DNA of 64,000 nucleotides. It comes from Branchiostoma floridae (lineage: Eukaryota > Chordata > Leptocardii > Amphioxiformes > Branchiostomatidae). Position numbers and translations under genes: made by a program. The stretch covers positions 851,924 to 915,923 of the forward strand of contig NC_049992.1 in NCBI RefSeq assembly GCF_000003815.2, given 5' to 3'. How positions within the stretch are numbered: position 1 is the first letter of the stretch; every line of letters begins with the position of its first letter. The notes below the pieces were generated by a model, which worked only from the letters and a program-made list of their open reading frames with translations, was not told the origin of the DNA and ran no database searches. Below are positions 37,401-46,400 of this stretch, piece by piece.

Positions 37401-40400
37401 GGCCCTCTACATACTTCTAATTTGTTCACGAGAGCTGCCCAATCGGACCCCGGGTTGGAACTGTTACCGTAAAACTACCCCCAGCTTGAGGAGCGAAAGT
37501 TGCCTGGTCGGTTCCCGTTTGGAAATGTGACCGTAACATTACCCTTATTTTTGAGGAGCTGTTGAAGATCTTGTTTGAGAGATTTATCAATTCTTTTGGC
37601 AAATCTTTTATCGAATATTGTGTTGACCCTTTCACCTCACCTAGTATTAGGCCACAGTAAGTAGCTATTGTGGATGACATCAGCGCGAATAAATCCTTGC
37701 TCTCAGAAAATGGTAAAGAGAAAATATCAAAATGAGAAAATATGCCTTGTACTAGCCTTGATTGTACTAGTAGAAGTGACACTACTGTGGTAGCAATGAG
37801 TATAGTTGTTAAGTGAAATTAGTTCGGAGGTTGTGGAGGTAATAGAGCGAAGTTTCTAACTTGGTTCGAACAAGAATAAAAGACATGTTAGCTCAAAATG
37901 ATACGTGACCATGTTTTACCATTGTTGTTACAACGTTTATGATGCCCATGTTTTGAACATTTAGGCATCTTGTTTTTATAGTCATGTTGTTTTTTCACCT
38001 TATCGTATAAAATTTGGAGTCTGCAGCGGATGTCATCCATATAATTTACATGCTGTGGCCTTTTGGGTGTCGCCTGTACCATGCGGTGACATGCCGCCCC
38101 GGTAACTAAGACCACATGTACAGGAGTGGGGAGACAGAGACGTGGCAGTTAGGAAGGAGCACAGCTACAGCTAGCAAGACGTGCCTTGGACGGTTCACAG
38201 AGGGCTGGNNNNNNNNNNNNNNNNNNNNNNNNNNNNNNNNNNNNNNNNNNNNNNNNNNNNNNNNNNNNNNNNNNNNNNNNNNNNNNNNNNNNNNNNNNNN
38301 NNNNNNNNAAATTTCATTGGGGGCATCTTGGTCCTGGAGCTGGGCTGTGTAGGCCCTAGAAACAAACATTCTTAGCCTGACTAAAATCAAGCCCCTAGCG
38401 GCCGGCCCTACAATTGCCGCCACCCGTAGGGGAGGGGGTCATTAAGCCCAGCCGGCGAGAGCTTGTGTAAACACAGGCTAAAACATTCTGACGTCGAGGC
38501 TAATGGAACTGAGGTCCGTAGCGGGCAGGCCTGGTAGCAGGCTGATGACGAACCGTTAACTGGCAACCTAGCAGTGACCAGCGACCGGGGACGAGGAAAG
38601 AACACATAGAACTTTAAGGTCCGACCCCAGACTCCGAGGCCGCTGGTCCGGAATAATCTCGGACGATGCAGAGGGGCAAAACAGCCACGCGGCACTGAGG
38701 TCCGAGCGGGAAAGAGATTTGGAGACTGAGGAAAGGTGGGTGGGCTCCACTTTTATAGGCTGATCCTGTTCGGGACGCCGGTTTGGTCTCTTGTTTACTT
38801 AGATCTACTCTGCTTTGTTGTAGTCTTCCATTTTGTCGACAGCTAGAGTTTTTATTCTTCTTCTTCTTCAGAGTGGCAGCGGTCTATTAAACTACAGAAT
38901 GATAGAACGGCGGCGCGCCGCGTCCAAAAATCCCCGCGCCGCTCCCAAAATTTTCAAATTTAGGGTCTCTTTTAGCGGACAAATAGGCGAAAAAATAGGT
39001 ATTCGCACAAGTTTGAACACAGCGTCGCTATTTTCGCTACTGGCGCCATGACTGACGCCATGTTGTCCTTTGTTCATGTCTTATTGTTATGCTTGTAAAC
39101 AATAGATGTCGGTGACTTTTACATACGTTAACCTCATTAAAAACCTGTTTTTCAAGACGAAATCAAAGGAAAACCGAAGTCGGGGTGCGAAAAAGAAAAA
39201 CGGTGGCAATTGTTCGGCTTTTTTGCAGCGTGCCAGGGCTGGCATAATTTTTTCTCATACCGCGGCCCTTCAACAAATATTCTATAATTGAGGTATCACG
39301 CGGCTGCACGCCGGCACATCGTGCACATCCACGCACATTTTTACCCAAAACATAATCGCTATGATCTGAAAATGTTGCAGGCTTCTTGTTTGGGGAGTTG
39401 TGTTTTTGTGTGACGAGAAAAATGCAACATCATTATTTTAGAAACCCACGCAACTCACAATTACGGCTGCATCGAAACCCCAAATTACGCTATAGACACC
39501 ATAAATTCACACATTAACGCATGTTTCCACGGAAAATTCTTTGGATTATGCTTTTTTTTAACTAGGATGGTGCAATGTAATCGTGGAAAATAGCGTTCTT
39601 TTGCGTTTTAAAATGTAACTCTTTGAAACAAAATGGCGGCGGGCTAGCTGCAAGCCAGAGGAAATCTCCCATGATGCACCGCTCCAACCAATCAGAGCGC
39701 GAGTTTCAGGGGGATTCCCCTGCATTATGTATTCAGTTGTTGTTGTTTTGCTGCCATCAACCAATCAGAGGTGCGTATTTCTGACCCTGCAGACGGCGCG
39801 AATTTGTACTGTGCTGTGTACAAAAATACGTATTTCTCGGGAAGAACAGCTGGCCGCGATGTTTTATTATGACAGAAAATGCGGTTTTTTTTTTAGTTTA
39901 TCTTCAAAAAGCCCGGTAAACCTAAACGCTTTTATGTCTGCTCCCTGGATATAATGGCATTTTAGCACACTGCGTCAGAGCAAGCCACCGAAAATTTGTA
40001 GAGTGAATTTTCTCTACGTACAATTGCAGTGCCGATCCAGATCAATTTGTATCATTCATTTAACTGTGAATATGTGAGTCTTTTGATGAAAACTTCACAG
40101 TTCAAACAGTTCTGTTACTTCCGTAAATGTAGTTTTCTGTAATTTCTGTAACTCTAAAGCTGTTTCAGTTTCATCATTTGAATTCTGCCATAGAATCTTT
40201 ACCCTAAGGATTATTAAAATATAAATCCAAATTGATTTTTTTTCAAATTTCATACACATGCCATTCAATTGACAACATGACATTCAACTGATCTGTAGAT
40301 ATACACATAGTTTTCTGTAAATGTCAACATGGCATTGATATGTAAATACTGTAGATACACATGTAGTTTTATGTAGTTGTATTTTTCATTCAAGTTCAAG

Positions 40401-43400
40401 TTGTGTATTGGCTGCTGTAGTTTGACATGTTTTTGAGCTGTTTCAAACAGTATAAATTGTTCTGTTGACAATCATTATGAGTGACATTGATCTGTAAAAA
40501 TTTGTTAAATATAATTACTAAATCCCTTTTTTGTACTTCATTGGGCTTGATTTTTTTGTGTCTTTAGTTTGTCAGATTTACTGCTCAAGTTGCAGGAGAA
40601 GGCTTCAAAATGTATTTGAGAAGGGTCAAATGCAACAGCTTCTACGGAGAGGGGGGGATCCCCCCCTCTCCGAGCCACTCCCCCCTCCTAGCCGCGCTAT
40701 GCGCGGCATATGGCGCTCCGCGCCATCAAAACCAAACTGAGCACCACTCCCAAAAAAATTTCTGGGGAGAGCCCTGAGTGGACAATGGTTCATCCCATTT
40801 GAAAAGGTCTTGAAAACAGATCTGGGTTACGTTTAGCATGTAGATCTATAGTCATAGAGTATAAAGTACAGTGTAAATTCTGTACAGTCTATATTCCTGC
40901 CAAAATGTATTCTCCACATTGTTCTTGGTGACCTAAATACCCAGCTAGTAGCCAGCATTAAGTTATTTTTGTCACATGTAACGAAAGGAACCTTTCAGCA
41001 AAGCGGATTTCTGGGAAACTAAGGCATCAACCAGGGTAAATTGATGCCATATGTGCCACAGTGTAACGTACATATGGGCCATTCCAAAATAATAACTATT
41101 GAGGGTGGGTTAAGAAGTCGAATTTGACAATCTGGGGGTCAAACAAACCCTGGATTGGGATTTTTACAGGCGGATTTGGGTTTTTCTACAACGACGTAAA
41201 GAAAATCAGGATTTGGACTTAAAGCTACAGTACTGTAAGAAGTTCAAGGTACTTGTATGAGCATTGCATGAACTAAAAGATTAGGATAAGTAAGTTAAGA
41301 TCAGCAAAGGTCCATAACAACAGTTTCCTTGGGGTCGGAAGTCATCGCTAGGCAGAGGTGCCAAAATAAACAGGGGGCCCGGGCCTGCTGTTGCTAGGTG
41401 ATGATGCAATACCCCCAGTATCTGACTAATTTGGGGGCATCCTGGAACAGCGCCTTCATTTGAACTCCAGCTGAGCTGGCTGACCTGATACCCATTCTCA
41501 CCCCCTTGCAGAATGATCCTGTTCTTTAACCTCAATCAAGTTTCACGAAACAAATAAACTTTTTCGTTTTGAAAAGAGTAAATAGAAAAAACTCTGGTAC
41601 CATTGGAAAGCTCTCTTAGTAGGTAGTTGAACAGTGACATCCGTTTGAAGATTGAGTGCGTTGTTGTGGGTTATGAGTGTAACCACGGCTAAGTACAATG
41701 TACCACCTAAAATGAAGACTCTTGAAGACTTTTTTTAAAATGTCTAAAATAGCCAAGCCATTGTATCATTGGAAAGTTCTCTTGGTTTGGAGCTGAACAG
41801 TGAAAATCGTTTTCAGATTGAGTGCGTTGTTATCGGGTTATACTTGCAAAATGGAGACAAATGGCCGGATGCTGAGGATTCGAGTAACTAATCGCCTCTG
41901 AGATTATGTATGAATTCCTCCTCAGGTGAGTATGCCCGTTGTGCTGCTCCGGTTTTAGTCGACTTAGTTATGTTTAGTTAAGTTAAGTGAAAGGTTATGT
42001 TGAACGGGAAGACAACAACCTTAGTGATCGGACAGGAAATTTGATAGGATTTATCCGTGGATTCTTGTGTCTGGCTCCCAGTCATTTGCTCTGCATATGT
42101 CCACAGACTTGCGTCTAAGACTTCTGTGATGCCCACTCAACAGTCCTGTCATGTATATTGTTATGGTTTATAACATTGCGTGCGTGTGTGTGTGTATGTG
42201 TGTGTGTGTTCTCCCTCGATCCATTTAGAGGCCGACCATACTTAACAAGAGCAATGATGACGATGTTCACTTGGACTCAACAACACCGCCACACCACACA
42301 CTGTGACTCATCTTTCTTTATTTGTGATATCTCAACATCAGCTCCTACAACATATCTTTAATAGCTGTGACGAGCACCCAAATAAACGTACAACGACGAT
42401 GACAAAATTATGGGTGACTTTGGAATAAACCATTAGTGTCAGTATCAGTATATTCGTATAGTATATGAAACGGGCAATGTCATTTTTGTGTTCTCTCTCG
42501 ATCCCAACAGACTAACCATACAGGACAAGAGCGACAACGACGAGATGTACCTGACACCCGTACCTGTGTCCATCAGGACGAAACAGTTCCGTCACAAAGT
42601 CAGTCGAGTCCTTCCACTGCAAGTCGCTGAGACGAGCTGTATCGCTGAAGGGACCGGAATAGACGTCTGCACACCTTATAAAGCCGGGAAGGAGCTACAC
42701 ATCACCCAGGACAGCACCGTCCACAGAAGGAAGACAACGAGAGGGCCTAAGAAATGCCAGAACAGTAGCAGATCTGGAGCAGCAAATCGATTGCACTGCC
42801 ACAACCACAGAAAACCTAAAACTAGTTAGACAATTCACGGGCTGGTTTTGGCTGATTTATACCATGAATATGTATATATAATGTGTATATATTATAGTAG
42901 TGGATTTTATATGTACAACAAAGAACCGTACATAAGTTTACCACAGCGACGGCGGACCTAATCAAACCGGAGGTGTATGTACTAATGAAGAAAACCAACA
43001 TAAGAATATGCAGAAGTGGCCATCGCTGGGAGGAGCCAGAATATACATTTGTGCGGCTTGAAAATTCTGAACAGAGGGGAGCCACACAACATTCAGAACA
43101 GCGCCATCGACAGAAGGAGGGTAACATGAGGGAAGTAGAGGCCAGTAGCAGACCCAAGACGTACAGCCGATAGATTGCGACAATACTTGTACATGTATAG
43201 ATAACCTGACATGACACCAGTTATAGAATTTACGGATTGACTGATTGATTGACTGTTTATATCACGAATATTTATTTTAGTGTATACATTGTAGTAGTTG
43301 ATTTTATATGTATATGAGTGGACCGTAGACGAAATAACCGTTGTTTTGTGGTGTGACAAGACCTGTCTGTTTGATACGCCAAAATGTGACCACGAGATAT

Positions 43401-46400
43401 AATGTATTTGTATGACAGAGAGTCAGAGAGTATAGTTCAGAAGAGAAAGAGAGATCCGCAGCTAAGAACGAGGTTAGCGAGGCCAGCATTACTAGTATAT
43501 AGTAACGTCAAACCATCTTAACAGTCTCCCGTGCCCAGTGTACGGAAAACCTTGTCTCTGCGTCCTTCCTTTATTCTAGCTATGCTAGTCTTCAAAGCAG
43601 AATCTAAACAACTTGAAACCCATTGGTTTCATGGCTTGTTTGAAACATGTGACTTATTAACTTTTCAAAATCAGGCTTTACGTAACCTGTATCTATATAG
43701 CCGGTATAACCATCCTTCGGCGTAACACACCAGCTTCAATTCCAAAAGACAACCACCTGAAAGCACAACATTTCATATTTCATAAAAAGATATCGACAAA
43801 AATCTGTGACACATTGGTCTTCATTATTTTTTTGACCTCGCGAAGCAAATCATCCCACCCTGTAAAAGCAAAGCTCAAAAGATATTGGCAAAAGTTCTGC
43901 TGTATTGGTCTTGTCTTCTTTAAAACATCTTATTTTTCTACCTCTCAAAATCAGGCTCTCTATGACTCCGAACAATAACCACTTGACAGCATTTCATTCC
44001 ATATTGTAAAAAGCACAGGCTTATAGTCTCCATTGCAAATTCGTAAAGCATGCGAAACATCGTGTGTACGGCTTATGATATGCAAGGAGCGCAGTCAATC
44101 CCGGCTATGTGAAAAGACCGTTCCCTTAAATCATTAATCCTGAAAACAAAGAATGCCTCAACAAAGAAAAATAACAGCTAGCATAGTCTTCAATGACCAC
44201 TGTATGGACGACACCCCTGCGGTTTAGCCAAAAATCAATTCCCAAGGGAATGCATTCGTGGAATTTTCTAAATTCTTTCAAAGCGATCGTAATACTGTAG
44301 AAAATGCCTCCGCCCCTGAGGCGTCGCCAAAAAAAACAGGAAATAAAACAGTTTTCCCTCTTCCTCCTCAAAAATCTACCTGTACGTTCTAGACGTACTA
44401 AACAAACATCTTTCTTCAGAATCCAGTACTGTAACCCAAAACGCATGAGTGGCTCCAGGAGCCTTGTTTTGTGGAGAACTTCAAGTAAATAAAAAAAGAT
44501 ACGCACTGCATTTCTATAGTTAGTTGACTGCAGACAATTGTGGAAAAACAATAACAGAAAATGCTTTCTTCTTCAAGAACCTGCTTGAAGGTTCAAAACA
44601 CCTTCTAGACACCTACCTTGATACACCTTGGCGAGTTGACAATGAGAAAGAAATAAACAAAATACAAAAAAAAACAGGAAGATGAAACATTTTCCCCTCT
44701 TCCTCCTCAAAAATCTACCTGTACGTTCTAAACACCTACCTTGATACACCTTGGTGAGTTGACAATGAGCGGCTCAGTCTCTATTTTGGTCACGAAGTAG
44801 TGCTGTGCGATAAATGGCAGCTTGACGTGCCCCAACAGTTCCGGCAGCGCTGTCGCTCTCCTCTGCACGCTGTACTTCACCCACGACATCACCGCCTCGT
44901 ACACTCTCTCCTTCATCACACGCAGGTTAGCACTGGAGATGTAGTCTACTACAAACTTCTTATCCAGGGCGAGGAACTCCCTGCTCTGGCAAACGTCGAG
45001 AAAGTGGTCCAAGACGAACGCCTTGGATGTCTCGGCAAGCTCCTTGCAGTGGTGCGTCTCGGCGAACTTGTGGATGCCGATACAGTTGGTGGGGTCCAGC
45101 TGGCGCTCTAGGAACTGGCAGCAGGCGTCTCGCACCTGATGAAAACAGAAGGAACATTTCCAGACTTTGCATGATGTAATAAATGACTAATAAACTTGTG
45201 GACGTACGAACAGATATGTATCTAATAGTATAGATAGGTATAGCGTTAGTAAGTGTTAGTGTATCTTTAGGTGTAATTGACGTTAAGGTGTAAATAGTCT
45301 CAATTTAATGTGTTGTTTTATGTAATGTGTTTGTCTTATGACTCCAGGAAGACTAATGATGCATATAGTATTCACATTGAATTTGTACTCACTAATACAA
45401 ACTTTTAAATAGATAAATAAATAAAGCAGCTCAAAAAAGAACAAGGAATGGTCATGCCTACAAGTGCCAGAGTTACCAACCTAGGATTGATGCGAAATTT
45501 GTATTTTCCTATAACTATCGTAGGGTGGAATTTGTTATCACCAAGCACGCCGAAGGGCAGTTATACCGGCTATACAGATACAGAAGCTAGTGTGTTACGA
45601 CGAAGGGCGGTTATACTGCCTATATAGATACAGAAAATGATGATAGATACAGACATAGATCCTTACCGCCGGGAACTGGAAGAGGTTAGCTGCGGGGAGG
45701 AGCGCCTCCACGTTCTGCTCGGTGATGAGGACCCGCCCGGTGTAGGCGTAGTCGATCAGCAGCTGCATGATGTTCGGGGAAACCTCCTTCAGGATAACCT
45801 GCAGGCGACATGGTGGGTTTGTGGTTAGAGCTGTTGGCTTAAATCTTACACTAGAGGTTCTGGGTTTGAATCCACAGCAAGTCACAATGCACAATGCTGT
45901 GCCCTTTGTAGAGGCACTTTATAGTTCGGGGACACCTCCTGCAGGCGACATGGTGGGTTTGTGGTCAGAGTTGTTGACTTGGAGACTAATGGTTCTGGGT
46001 TCGAATCCCTAGCAATGTTGTTCTGTGGTTAAAGTTGTTGACTTTGAAATTGGAAACTAAAGGTTCTGGGTTCAAATACCTAGCAATGTGGCCCATTTGG
46101 TTTGGGGTTCACATTCAAGGTGGTCAAGTGGTTAGGGTTATCGACACATAGGGTTATATGTGGCAATAATATCATAGCTTTAATGCTTTATTTTTTTGTG
46201 ACCGTATTTGTTAGTTCTACGTTACATCTTTCAATGGCAATGCTGTAACTTGCCGTTGTTGAATAATAATCATAAAACTAAACAAAATAAAACAACAAAC
46301 ATGGTCTTGTTTGCTCTCTCGCAGATCGCTGAGGAACATGGCTTTGTTGAATAAGAATTTTAAAACTAAACAAAACAACATCACCACTGTGTCTCATAAG

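Noticed and set aside
38749-38760. Minus-strand TATA box CCTATAAAAG as a gene promoter
   Set aside because: No exon, ORF with domains or polyadenylation context follows; could be a decayed LTR, but ends were not found.
45805-46090. tRNA genes
   Set aside because: A and B boxes are present, but acceptor and anticodon arms do not fold into a sound cloverleaf by eye; better read as SINE-derived.
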